Source of the DNA: Laetiporus sulphureus 93-53
Lineage: Eukaryota; Basidiomycota; Agaricomycetes; Polyporales; Laetiporaceae
NCBI RefSeq assembly: GCF_001632365.1
Contig: NW_024468515.1
Location: 882,647-946,646 of the forward strand
DNA length: 64,000 nucleotides
Reading direction: 5' to 3'
Position numbers and translations under genes: made by a program. Positions 27,843-38,443 of the stretch are shown here, piece after piece. The notes beneath the pieces are model-generated. The model searched no databases. It was not told where the DNA came from and saw nothing but the letters and a program-made list of their open reading frames with translations. Position 1 is the first letter of the stretch. Every line of letters begins with the position of its first letter.

Positions 27843-30287
27843 ATGACGCAACCAGCGAAACAGACGATGTCAGGGCTGCGGTCCATCAAGCGCGATTTCT
27901 CCTCGAGCAAGCTCCCCTCAGCAAGCCAGGACTCATGCATCAGCGACTCAGACGCGACCACCATCCCATGGATGCCTTCGCCACCTCAAAAGCAACTTTC
28001 TGGCCTTGAGAAGCGCTTGAAGGACATCCAAGATGCACTCAATGGCAATATCGACTCCTCGGAGAAGGTGCTCACGTCGTCGCAGAATCTGCGTGGCAAC
28101 CCACTACAGAAACGATCCTCGTCCTCGCAGGATCCGCCAGCCAAGCGACGGCAACTCCCACCGAGCTGGGATCAGTCAGATCATGGCTCGAGAAAGGCGC
28201 AGTTTGCCGGACGCGTGATAGATGTGTCGCGGACACCCCAGGCGTTGGTCGTGCCTACGTCGTCCTCGTCCACAAGTGCGGCATCGGATCCGACGGCAAT
28301 CTTCCTGAGTCCAGAGCAGATTCATATTTTACAGCTTGTGAAGTTTGGGGAGAGCTTGTTTTATACTGGTAGTGCAGGTGAGTGGCTATATGCGCGTTGA
28401 AGCTGAACCCGAGATATGTATGATAACGTGGCTTTCTAGGTACCGGAAAATCTGTGCTTTTGCGCGAGATAATCAAAGCTTTACGTCAAAAATATATACG
28501 GTCGCCAGATGCTGTGGCCGTCACCGCATCCACGGGTACGTGCGCTCTGCCAGCTCCTCGAAATGTTCTCAGGGCGCATATACACGCAGGTATCGCTGCG
28601 TGTAATATCGGAGGCGTAACGATCCACTCATTCGCGGGAATCGGACTGGGCCGCGAGTCGGCTGAACATCTCACGAATAAGATCAAGAGAAATAAGAAGG
28701 CCATGTCTCGCTGGCTTCGTACGCAAGTTCTCATCATCGATGAGGGTAAGACTTCCTTGAGTTATATCAACTCGAAGATGCTTACGCAAATTCTTCGGTT
28801 TAGTCTCAATGGTGGAAGGGGAGCTGTTTGATAAGCTGGCGCAGATCGGAAGTAACTTGCGCGGGAAGGCACAACAACCGTTTGGTGGCATTCAGGTGAA
28901 TAGTTGCCCAACCACCTTCGCCAACATGCCTGTTGATCATTGCGTCGCGCATCAGGTCATCGTCACCGGAGATTTCTTCCAGCTACCTCCTGTCGCAAAG
29001 AATGCGAAGGTCAAATTTGCCTTCGAGGCTGAGCTGTGGGGCGAGACTGTCAAGAATACCTTTAACCTCACGAAGGTTTTCCGTCAACGCGACCAAGGTG
29101 ATCGTCTTCCTCAGCAACCAAAGAACAGAGCGCCATCTGACGATTGTCGATGCCACAGAATTCGTCGACATGCTGAACGAGATGCGATTTGGGCGATTGT
29201 CTACGAATTCTATCCAGAAGTTCAAGAGCCTGGAGAGGGACATTGTCTACGAAGATGGTCTTGGCGCAACAGAGCTGTATGTCTCGCTGTTTGTTAGTTG
29301 ATGATTCATGGCATCTCATGGACTTTCCAGCTTCCCGCGGCGCGAAGACGTCGAGCGGTCCAACCAGACGAGGATGGCCGGGATCCAGGGGACGATACAG
29401 CGCTTCGTAGCGTATGATGGTGGCTCGATCACGGACGAAAATCAGCGGGAGAAGATGCTAGGCAACTTCATGGCAGCGCAACACCTCGAGCTGAAGGTTG
29501 GCGCACAGGTAACGTCCGCACAGCTTCGCAGTCTATACGTTGAACTGCATGCTCGATGGCGTAGGTCATGCTTATCAAGAACCTCGACGAGACGCTCGTC
29601 AATGGCTCGATGGGCAAGGTCATCAGTTTCGTCGACCCGTCCGACATGAACGCGCTGCTCGACGTCGATCAGAACCCGGGCGACCGAGCGGCCGCCTCGT
29701 CCAAGCCTGCATCGAAGGCGGGCAAGGAGACCAAGCGCCCTGCGAGTAACGGCAGGTTGATGCCCGTGGTGGACTTCTTGCAGCCCGGTGGGAGGAGGCG
29801 GCGCGTGCTTATTCAGCCGGAGGTGTTCAAGGTCGAGCTGCCGAATGGGGAGGTGCAGGTTAGCAGGACGCAGGTGAGTGCATGAGTTTTGGATGATTGC
29901 GATGACACGATGGGAAGCTGGGTATGCGTCATGGTATAGCTGCCGTTGATCCTAGCGTGGGCGATATCCATACACAAGTCGCAGGGCCAGACGCTTGAGC
30001 GGGTCAAGGTTGATTTGCGGCGGATATTTGAGAAAGGTGGGACTGGTGTCTGTTCCGGCGTTGCATCGTCTGAACGTGTATACCTCTCACTCAGGGCAAG
30101 CGTACGTCGCGCTCTCCCGTGCTACCTCGCTTGATGGTCTGCAGGTGCTCGGGTTCGACCCCGCAAAGGTGAGCCGCATATGTTCTCTGGCATCCACACC
30201 CGATGAGCTCATTCTCTTTTTAAGGTCAAGGCACACCCGACGGTGGTCGAATGGACGAGGACGCTTCAGACGGTCCCTGATCAATAG
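27843..30287 (+). CDS. pif1: Pif1-family 5'-3' DNA helicase
   Basis: Pif1 unwinds G-quadruplexes and R-loops, removes telomerase from ends and helps mitochondrial DNA maintenance. Eleven exons, 27843-28377, 28440-28535, 28590-28745, 28804-28895, 28956-29097, 29159-29276, 29331-29508, 29565-29873, 29940-30036, 30095-30168 and 30225-30287, give 619 aa with all phases closing. Motifs in order: Walker A spanning the first junction ([11 protein letters not shown]), [20 protein letters not shown], Walker B VLIIDEVSMV, the Pif1 signature [49 protein letters not shown] and [24 protein letters not shown] lies in frame 15 bases before the ATG, fixing the start. The N-terminus is Ser/Lys-rich and could include an organelle signal. 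Its 3' end was duplicated to 32.2 kb. Confidence 0.95.
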
Positions 30288-30714
30288 ACTTAGAGAATCA
30301 CGAAACGATAATGATCATGTCGCTATCAACTGTAGCGTTCGTCAAGCATACCTAGGACCTGCCTTTCCTTTACTACTTCACTCCCTGCTGTATTTGTTTT
30401 ATGTGTATGTTATTCAGCTAGAGACGAAACGCATCATGATTGCAGGCCTGAAGACGCGCATGAGTGATGGTCTTAGTCCAACGCATACTGCTCGAGCCGA
30501 AACACATCACCGATCTCCTTTGGCTGCATATACGCAACATCACAATTCCATTTGCTCATGGAGAGGAACACTTGTCAACTGTCGTACGGTTACAACATGC
30601 AGCATGCTCACTACGTGCGCTCTCAATCTGTGCCCAAAGTACACAATTGGCCACAAATACTACAGTACAACACGGTCAAATGCAAGAGTGAGGACAATGA
30701 AGAACGCTCGTCGG
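30288..30714. repeat. pif1 downstream flank, copy 1 of a tandem duplication
   Basis: Matches 32429-33001 in the same orientation at high identity; for example both contain TGCTGTATTTGTTTTATGTG. Copy 2 carries about 150 extra bases near 32627-32780. No gene is contained. Confidence 0.85.
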
Positions 30715-31014
30715 TTACAAGCCAGCCCTGGCTCTCGACAGCACGGAAGCAATGAGTCCGGGAACATCATTCGACTGTATGTGCACGACAACGACATCTC
30801 CAGCATCTCCAGGCAGCCCCTCGATCTGCACATCGGCGGGCTGCCAGGTGTTGGGCACGAAGAGGAGAAGGAAGCGGATCTTTCGCGGCGCCGCGCCAGG
30901 CGCATTCGTGGGCGTGATAGAGCAGATGGGCTTAGGTGTAACTCATTCTCGGAAGCAGAGGGGTATGGTTGGAGGGAATGCAGCGAGCGATGTAGCTTCA
31001 GGGATGAGTTGAAC
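30715..31014 (-). pseudogene. Relic copy of the sos7 last exon
   Basis: Near-identical to the last exon of the Sos7-like gene at 33002-33296. It keeps the acceptor (CCCACAG at 31015-31021), the stop position and coding blocks such as VPNTWQPADVQIEGLPGD. A 5-base insertion after the HL codons (near 30930) shifts the frame, and no upstream exons adjoin it. It is the left-hand copy from the tandem duplication. Confidence 0.85.
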
Positions 31015-31077
31015 CTGTGGGCGTAATAACATGAACTGATTAATTACAAGTAATATGAGACTAGAGACACAACTCAC

Positions 31078-31733
31078 TGGACGGTCAAAGCCATCATCGA
31101 TGTACCCTTTCCGTCGAAGCTGGTGGCACAGGCGGAGGAGCAAGTACAGCGCCCATCTCGTCGAAGACGGACGTGTCACCGCGGCCCTCCTGGTAGGACC
31201 TGATAATCTCCACGACCGACTGCGGGTTCCTCTCCTGCTCGCTCTTGGAGATATCGCTCTCCTGGAGGAGCCGCTGCCATTCCTTGGGCATACCCGTGAA
31301 CTCGCGCGTGAACGAGTTGAAGACAACGTGATTGAGGTGTACTGGGTCATACGGTGTGCTGATCTCTGGTCGCTTTGAGCTTTTGAGAAAATTGGACATG
31401 AAGTTGAACATGCCCTTCTTCGATTTGCCCGATGTCATGACGGTACGCTGGGTAGGGAAGAGGTCGTTCAGATTAGCGGTGTTGGCCCGCGATGAGCGAG
31501 GAAGGGGGAGATGCCTGCCATTAGCACGGTGTCACCGACGTTGGAACGGTTGGGGGCAAATGGGACGCAATCGATTGTCTTGGAGACCGACGGCGCTGGC
31601 AGAGAGTGTTTGCGGACGGGTTTCTGAAAAGAGGTGCGGACGCGAGGAGGGCCGGTGACGGGACTCTTCGCAGCAGAGGGCGGTGCCGGCGCCTGTCTGG
31701 AGGGCGTGAAGGAGTTGTGGTGGTTGCCGACAT
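31078..31733 (-). pseudogene. Relic copy of ste20 exon 1 (CRIB and part of the N-terminus)
   Basis: Bases 31078-31438 match 25436-25797 and include the CRIB motif as [13 protein letters not shown] and FTGMPKEW. Bases 31441-31733 match about 26016-26306, so roughly 215 bases were lost between them. A one-base insertion near 31110 breaks the frame before the donor site, and the kinase exons are absent. The 115-codon frame 31094-31438 stays open from a new ATG. About 19 of 103 residues differ from the functional copy, which suggests relaxed selection. Confidence 0.88.
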
Positions 31734-32083
31734 TGTTCCCTATGTGGGCAGACAATAAAATACCTCCGTCTCTGAGGGAGGAAGGTCAGGAGGTATAAAG
31801 GTCTGCTTCAATTCGCACCTGTCAGACCGTATGTGTGTCGCCTCGATTAGGAGATGCCCCAGGCCGCTGTCATGCCTCACGGATTCTCCATATCACAGAG
31901 GAGGCCTGAGGAGGCCTACCTTGCGATGTCTCCAGGACACAAATGAGCAATGCACGTGGATTGTATCAATATTCATGGTCGTTCAAACGTTCAAAACCCA
32001 AATGTCATGATTTTTTGAAATAAACCAGTGCGCAGGCTTCCTCTCCTTCCTCTCCTTATATTGGTGACTAAGGCTGCCTAACA
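31734..32083. mobile_element. Solo-LTR-like insertion in the ste20 relic
   Basis: A 350-base stretch absent from the functional ste20 copy. It begins TGTTCCC and ends CTAACA, the TG...CA form of an LTR, and contains AATAAA (31756) and a TATAAAG (about 31795). TGCCGACAT occurs just before it and again three bases after the CA, which may be a duplicated target or pre-existing sequence. No coding capacity. Confidence 0.55.
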
Positions 32084-32229
32084 CCCTGCCGACATGGAAG
32101 ATGGCCACGAGATGGGTGATGAGCGTTTGAAGCGTCCGCAAACGGATAGTCGACGTTTAGCGACGAGAAGGCGGACGGCGGGATCAACAACGAGCTGATC
32201 AAGAGGCCAGTGGGTGATGGCTGTGGTCA
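32084..32229 (-). pseudogene. Relic copy of the ste20 start region
   Basis: Matches 26441-26590, spanning the ste20 start codon and upstream sequence, on the far side of the LTR-like insertion. It is joined abruptly to pif1 3' sequence at 32230, so the whole promoter and most of pif1 have been deleted from this copy. Confidence 0.85.
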
Positions 32230-32428
32230 AGTCGACTCAGGGCAAGCGTACGTCGCACTCTCTCGCGCTGCCTCGATCGCTGCGGGTGCTCGGGTTCGAT
32301 CGCGAAAAGGCGAGCCGCATATGTTCTCTGGCATCCACATCCGACGCGCTCATTCTCTTTTGAAGGTCAAGGCACACCCGACGGTGGTGGAATGGATGAG
32401 AACGCTTCAGACGGTCCCTGAACAATAG
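32230..32428 (+). pseudogene. Relic copy of the pif1 last two exons
   Basis: Matches 30090-30287 of pif1, including the motif VI region QAYVALSRA, the last intron and the stop. The block around LDGLQVLGF is altered by small deletions, and the first nine exons are missing. It is the right-hand remnant of the tandem duplication. Confidence 0.87.
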
Positions 32429-33001
32429 ACTTGGAGATTAATCACGAAACGATAATGATCATGTCGCTATTAACTGCAGCTTTCGTCGAGCATGCCCAGG
32501 ACCTGCCTTTACTTTACCACTTCACTCCCTGCTGTATTTGTTTTATGTGTATGTTATTCAGCTAGAGACGAAACGCATTGTGATTGCAAGCCTGAAGACG
32601 CGCATGAGTGATGATCTTAGTCCAATGTTTTCCGGGCTGTCCTCTTATCGTATGGTTGGTCAAAAGCCAGTATCGCATATGCATATCAGTTAGAAATAAC
32701 AAACTGAGCCTTCAATATTCAATTCTCTAGCCAGCGTAAACGATGCTTTATTTTCTCCACAAATCGAGCCAAAAAATCCGACACCGATCTCCTTCGGCTG
32801 CGTATACTCAACAAACCACAATTTCATTTGCTCAAAGCTAGAGGAGAACTTGTCGACTGCTGTATAATTACAAGATGCAGTATGCTCACCACATGCACTC
32901 TCAATCCGTACCTAAAGTAAATAATCGACCATAAATACTACAGTACAACATGGTCAACTGCAAGAAAGTCTCGATGGAGGACAACGAAGAATACTCGCCA
33001 G
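32429..33001. repeat. pif1 downstream flank, copy 2
   Basis: Counterpart of 30288-30714. Bases about 32627-32780 have no match in copy 1, so they were inserted here or deleted there. The rest is collinear and runs into the sos7 3' end. Confidence 0.82.
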
Positions 33002-34346
33002 CTACAAGCCGGCTCTAGCTCTCGACAGTACAGAAGCAATGAGCCCGGGGACATCATTCGACTGTATGTGCGCGGCGACGACATCTCCAGCATCTCCAGC
33101 CAGTCCCTCGATCTGCACATCGGCGAGCTGCCAGGTGTTGGGCACGAAGAGGAGGATGAAGCGGACCTTTCGTGGTGCCGCGCCAGGCGCATTCGTGGGC
33201 GTGATAGAGTAGGTGAGGTGCAACTCGTTCTCGGAGGCAGAGCGGTACGATTCGAGGGAATGTAGCGAGCGATGTAGCTTCAGGGATGAGTTGAACCTGT
33301 GGGCGTAATAACATGAACTGATTGATTACAAGCAATTATAGGAGGACACGCACCAATTGCATAGCCCAACCACCCTTGGGTCCTTCACGTCCCTCTCCCC
33401 CGCACGAGCCTGCTTCTCCAGCTCGGCGCGCTCGACACGCAGGCGCTCCACCTCGCGCGCGCCCTCCTTGACCTCGCTCTTCACGCGGTCTGACTTCTTA
33501 TTGATATTCTGCATCTCGTCCGCAAGGTCCTGCATCTCCGTGATCTGCTCGTCGAGCCGGGTCTTGGCGGACTGCACTGTAAGCCGCGGATGCGGGTACG
33601 CTTGCCGCAAACGCGTGAGCTGCAGCCGCGCATCGAGGATCTTCTTTGCGAGGTCTGCTGCTTCGGAGGTGAGAGCTTTGGCTTTGTTGAAGTCTGCGAG
33701 AGGGATGCAAGCGTTCAGATTTGAATGCGCTGAAGTAGACTAGACTCACCTTGTTCCACAAGAGGAGCAAGCTTCCGTATATCACTATCCTTCTCCGCAA
33801 GCCGAGACTTCGCCATCCGAAGCGCTTCTTTCTTCCGTTCGTTCGCCAAGCGGAGGTTCTCGTTGTCCCCGGCGTTGATATTCGGTGCAACATCGCTGAC
33901 AATCGTCTTGATGTACTGGTCTTTCGCCTTCTGCTCTAGATATTGTACCTTGAGCTTCCTGAGGAATGTCTGCGCTGGAGTTGTCAGATGGCGCGTCGCA
34001 GCGACGTCAACGCACAATGTACCATTTGCGCAGCACTGTGAACCCCGACGATGGCAGGGTCTGTGAGGCCCGCTCTGCCCTCGAAGAGCTGCGCTATCTC
34101 GCTTTCGCCCGAGTTCTGTTGGGAATCAAACTGGTCTCGGTACTCGATGAGATGCAGCCGTGTGTTCTCCAAGGTTGACTGCAGCGCGCGAGCCGCCTCG
34201 AGCTTGGCTGTGTGCTCGGCATCCAGTGAGGTGGGCATTGAACGTCTGCTCGATTGCGCGGCCTGTCGGCGGAGTCAACAGGACGGGGATTGCATTATCA
34301 TTGAACATACCGACTGATCAAAGTTGAAAGGGCCGTTATCTGCCAT
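33002..34346 (-). CDS. sos7: Sos7-like kinetochore coiled-coil protein
   Basis: Sos7/Kre28 proteins form a coiled-coil partner of the KNL1/Spc7 scaffold in the outer kinetochore. Five exons, 34311-34346, 34023-34262, 33750-33969, 33354-33693 and 33002-33296, give 376 aa with closed frames. After MADNGPFNFDQS, the protein has a helical region, the block FLRKLKVQYLEQKAKDQ that I associate with the Sos7 family, then about 150 residues of heptad-like coiled coil (IRKLAPLVEQDF, EQITEMQDLADEMQ). A globular end follows with ENELHLTYSI and RFILLFVPNTWQLADVQIEG. The assignment rests on remembered family pattern and architecture. Its last exon belongs to the right copy of the tandem duplication, so the gene survived only because that copy stayed intact. 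Confidence 0.7.
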
Positions 34347-35910
34347 GGCGATGCGAAGTTTCAACTTACGCGTGAGCTCGGTGGCTGATAGAAATGGACG
34401 CGTCGTGGCGCGTCAAGCACGTGCTGGAAGCGCTCGATTTCAGCGCCCACCTTGCCCTTCTCCTCCATTCTCCATCAGCTACCCTCATGTCTGCCTCATG
34501 GTAGAGCGCGACAATGTGCGGCGAAGACGAATTAACAGGACTCGTTGTTCTCAGCTTTTGTCAGACGTTTGTCCTCGCTTCCGTCTGCTTGCTGAATGTA
34601 CGCCAGAAATTGTGTTTGCCATGATTGGGACGATACGAGCGTTGGGCATCCTCGGTAAGCGGGCAACAATTGGGATCCCTCTGCGATGACTCCGTCCCTT
34701 TCGCTGACCTGCATGAAAATGCGACCATCCAGACCATTAGCACGCGGAAGCGTGTTGTTTCGTACATTCCCATTTGCTTTCACGAATCTGGCGTTAGTGC
34801 TTCTGACGCTTTTTTATGAGCGGCCAAATACGTCGAAGGAATGTCTCAAACCGTAATGGAATAGATAATATACTGGATGTGATGGGTGGTCATTTGACAA
34901 CATCGGTCTGCACACCAAAAGAACGGCTATCCTAGCTGGATTTTCCTCTTCTATTCAGAGCTTACGCAAGGTACAGGGACTTCCGGATAACCTCACACTA
35001 ACGTATGACGGTTTTTCGGCTCTCCCCCCTCAACCACACGCATCAATATCACAGCGATCATTCGACATAATTTCCTGGAGAGTGTTTCTGCCACACGCAC
35101 CCACGGTCCCGTCAGAGCATCATCTAATTGCATACAGCCACACAGGCTCTACTACTGCGGCAATATGTGCCTGCCAAGTGCAGTGCATGTAAAGATTATA
35201 ATGCATTTCTCCCTGACCGGCCTATCGTAGACTGAATGCGTGGTGATGCAGGTGAACAGGTATTCCAAATGTGCTCACATGTATGTCATGCCTTCTCGTT
35301 GTGCTCCGCCACTGATTACCGCTCAGCCGCGATAGGATTATCGAAGTGACAAGTCAGGCATTGCGTGTGCCCGTTGAATGAGGCCATCTACAGGACTGAC
35401 AGATCGGAGTATTCGACGTCGGGGCAAGCGACGAGGATAGCTGTTGCGGGTCGACAGTTATGACGGATCGTACCTGACGTAATCGCCAAGGTCTTGTATC
35501 ATTTTCGTGGAAAACATTGCAGCAGATCTCAGGTCGACGCCACCACGCTACAATCTATTGTCGAAAAATCGTGAAGTTGCGCCAGGCTCCAGCACGCCTT
35601 GAAGCGGATGACACACAAAGGAATCCCGGATATGGTTCCAACCAATATCAACGCGCTTGCTCCCATACAGTTGTGAGACTTCTGTCATTTAGCCTGGTCA
35701 ACGGTCATTGTTACTCGAATCCTCCATTCAGCAGGCATGCGGGTGTATTTGACAGATGGATCGTCGCGTCCTTGTCTACCCGCTCAATAGTGGCCTGACA
35801 TTCCCACACGTGGCAGCTCGTAAGAACTAATCAATTCTTGGCAAGTCCAGCTGTCATAGCCGTCGTAAACCACGACATGACTGATAAACAGCAGGCTCCG
35901 TCCCGAAAAT
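34347..35910. other. Intergenic, no supported gene
   Basis: Divergent upstream region between the Sos7-like gene and the next plus-strand gene. Short open frames only, none with a motif. Confidence 0.5.
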
Positions 35911-35916
35911 TATATA
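35911..35916 (+). promoter_or_regulatory. Candidate TATA box
   Basis: A TATATA followed by CCCC lies 68 bases upstream of the ATG at 35984, the usual fungal spacing. Confidence 0.45.
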
Positions 35917-35983
35917 CCCCTTCGTTCAAACACGAAGTTGCATCGTACCGCTCTAATCACTAACACCCCCCTCTGACGAGACA

Positions 35984-38105
35984 ATGACCGCTGGATTCGA
36001 TACGGACTTGAACGAATCCCTTGGCGCGTTTGTCGTCGGCGTGGCCTTAGCGTTCATGTGGGTGCCTTCATCCAACATGACCTCCAGCTTCAGACAAAAA
36101 TATCGTCATGTAGGTTGTACGGTTGCGCCTTAGGACAAGCGATGCTCTACTACATCCACTATACTGCTGACGATATGTTCACGAAGGGCTTGGTACGTTT
36201 GGAACTGATGCTACACCAATTCTGCGCTGATGCCGGATTCTGCAGGTCGCTGTATTGTTGTGAGCAGAAGATGAACCACAGAGCCGCAAATGCAGGAGTT
36301 TGACAATATCTTTGCAGGCTCATCGAGACGGGTAGAAATATTTTGGACGTTCAGGTATATCAGTTCACGTCATTTTTACGTACACCGGTTCTCATAGAAT
36401 GGGCAGATTCTCTGGTTGTATCTCGTCCAAAATCACGCGGACATCTTCGCTTTGTTGCATTACTCCAAGTGAGGCTTTTATTGACTGCGTGAAGCAGACA
36501 TTGTTGTCTGACCTCATGACCGGTCGCACACAGTTCGTTTCTGGTGCGTGCTCTGCTCTATGCTGAATCGCCCATGTCATTTGCCAATTCTCGCTCCACA
36601 GGTTGGCCAACTGTTTACAGTGAGCATATCCGCAACCTATTGCCGATTATTCGCTTGAGGTCTATCACAGGCAATCACTGTTCTCTTGGTCCAAGTGTAC
36701 ACTTTCTTTCCTACTGATCCGGGGAAATAGCTCACACTACAACCCCACAGCTTCTTCATCTACAAAATATGGCAACGTGCGTGTGTTCTACTCACTGGTA
36801 TCGATAGCCAATTCAGCTTAGAACCGCCTAGTTATGGACAAGGGTCGCTATCGTACAACACTCACGGCTTCTGCGGTACGAGGCAGCGTTTGTATAAACG
36901 TGATTACTTAATGAAGGACTAAAATTGCTGTAGATCGTGCTGTCACTGATATCATTCGGTATGATTTTACTGACTCTCACCGTTTTGCACGACACTGATC
37001 CTTCCTTTTTCTCAGGCGGCGGCATCGGTACGTTCCGGTTATTCTTCCGTGTGTTTCCTAATCGCTCCTTGTGGAAGCATAGGTGTCGTGGTTGGAATGT
37101 GCGTGCCGTTGTTGTCCTCAATCTTGCAAAAACGTAGACATTCTTCCCTTCCTAGTAATCAAGTCCAAGTCGACATATCAGCCTCCGAATGGGCATATTT
37201 TGTGCTTGCTATCAATTCTCCGCGCTAGATTGGTCATGCTAAAACATTCACAGAGACCTGCTTGGGTTGAGGCCGCCTTCTCCTTAGTGACCGATCTGTA
37301 TATCGCAGCATCGTTGTGCATCATCCTGCGTCAATCGGGTACGGGACTCAGACCGTGAGTCCCAGTGTTCTAAGGCCAGAGGCGACCTTTCCTGATCAAC
37401 GTCAATTATTCATTTCAATGTGAAGCACACAAACAATGGTGTCGATGTTGATCGCAATCACCGTTCAGCGAGGTGTTCTCCTCTTGTGTGTAGTCTTTCT
37501 ATGGGATAGTCTTACTTTGCTGAAACCGCCGTCTTCGTAGTCTGGCGCAAGTCGCCTTAGTCGGGACGGTGAGCTCATATCTCAACCCGATACCAACCGT
37601 GCTTACTTTCGAACCGTGCAGCTGATCTGGAGCACGCTCTACAAAAACGAAGTCGCCTCAGCCATCTACTTCCCCGCAGGATCCAGTGAGTATAGTGGTG
37701 CAACTTCCAGTCAGGACAAACTAATGTGACTGATCTTTGCGCAGTATTCATCACGACACTGCTCGCGACGTATGTCCACGCTTATCCGCCTCGATATGTG
37801 GCTAAACAGATTTGGAGTAAGGCTGAACGTCCGCCGCACGATCAGAGCAAAGGCTGCGCAGGCCTCGTCGCATTTGCACGTCTCTGGGGTTCTCGACCCG
37901 GCACCCGTTGGGGCGAGGCTGCCTGCGACGGTGCATAGGTGCGTCGCTTGCTTCCCATCCGGAAAGTATTTGTCATGTAAATGGCGGCTCTAGTAGTATA
38001 CCGATGGCAGATTTCACTACAGGCATGCGCACGCATTCATCGAGCCGGACCAAGCAAAGTAGTCTCAGGGGGAGGAGCACGGGGCTGAGTGCACTCCCAG
38101 CGTGA
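35984..38105 (+). CDS. DUF6534-like seven-helix membrane protein
   Basis: Agaricomycetes carry many seven-helix proteins of this type with unknown function. Exons 35984-36057 and 36114-36192 give LNESLGAFVVGVALAFM and LYGCALGQAMLYYIHY, the usual opening. Later pieces fit the family order: AITVLLVQVFFIYKIWQ (about 36670-36770), IVLSLISFGMILLTLTVLH (about 36935-36990), AAFSLVTDLYIAASLCIILR (about 37270-37330), AIYFPAGS and FITTLLATLNVRRTIR (about 37660-37850), then a polar tail. The middle exons (36240-36660) could not be joined with confidence, and some segments may be decayed. The stop is either 38060-38062 or 38103-38105, depending on the last acceptor. A gene of this family is likely, but whether it is intact is uncertain. 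Confidence 0.6.
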
Positions 38106-38205
38106 TTGAGATTGGTGCTGTTTAGGAAGGTGGTGTATTTTCAAATCTGCGACCCCCCCCCCCCCAATTCCTTGTATATGTTACTCCCGACGATTGACTT
38201 TGAAT

Positions 38206-38443
38206 GTGTCCTCCAAGAGTTGGCGATCTCGTGGTCACAAATGTTGAGGCTGATTTCGTGGCTTTGCACAACTGCGCGACTCGGATTTAGGTATTCACGA
38301 ACCGACGCTGGCCAAGCTCATGCGCACGTTCCGCCACGATGCCTATCCCTTCATGTTTATAGAGCACACCGTCAATGCTTTCTCCACAGATCGGAATCTC
38401 CTCAAAATGAACCACATATATCGTCCTGACGATGATCGGTGAC
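38206..38443 (+). other. Coding-like fragment, unknown
   Basis: Two adjacent frames look like protein: GDLVVTNVEADFVALHNC (about 38222-38285) and, after a frame change at about 38285, IHEPTLAKLMRTFRHD followed by AYPFMFIEHTVNAFSTDRNL up to a stop near 38443. The join could be an indel or a missed short intron. No family was recognised. A run of ten C bases lies just upstream at about 38155. Confidence 0.3.

Noticed and set aside
29995..31026. Long 343-codon plus-strand frame over the pif1 end
   Set aside because: It overlaps pif1 exons out of frame and runs through introns and the relic block; no motif.
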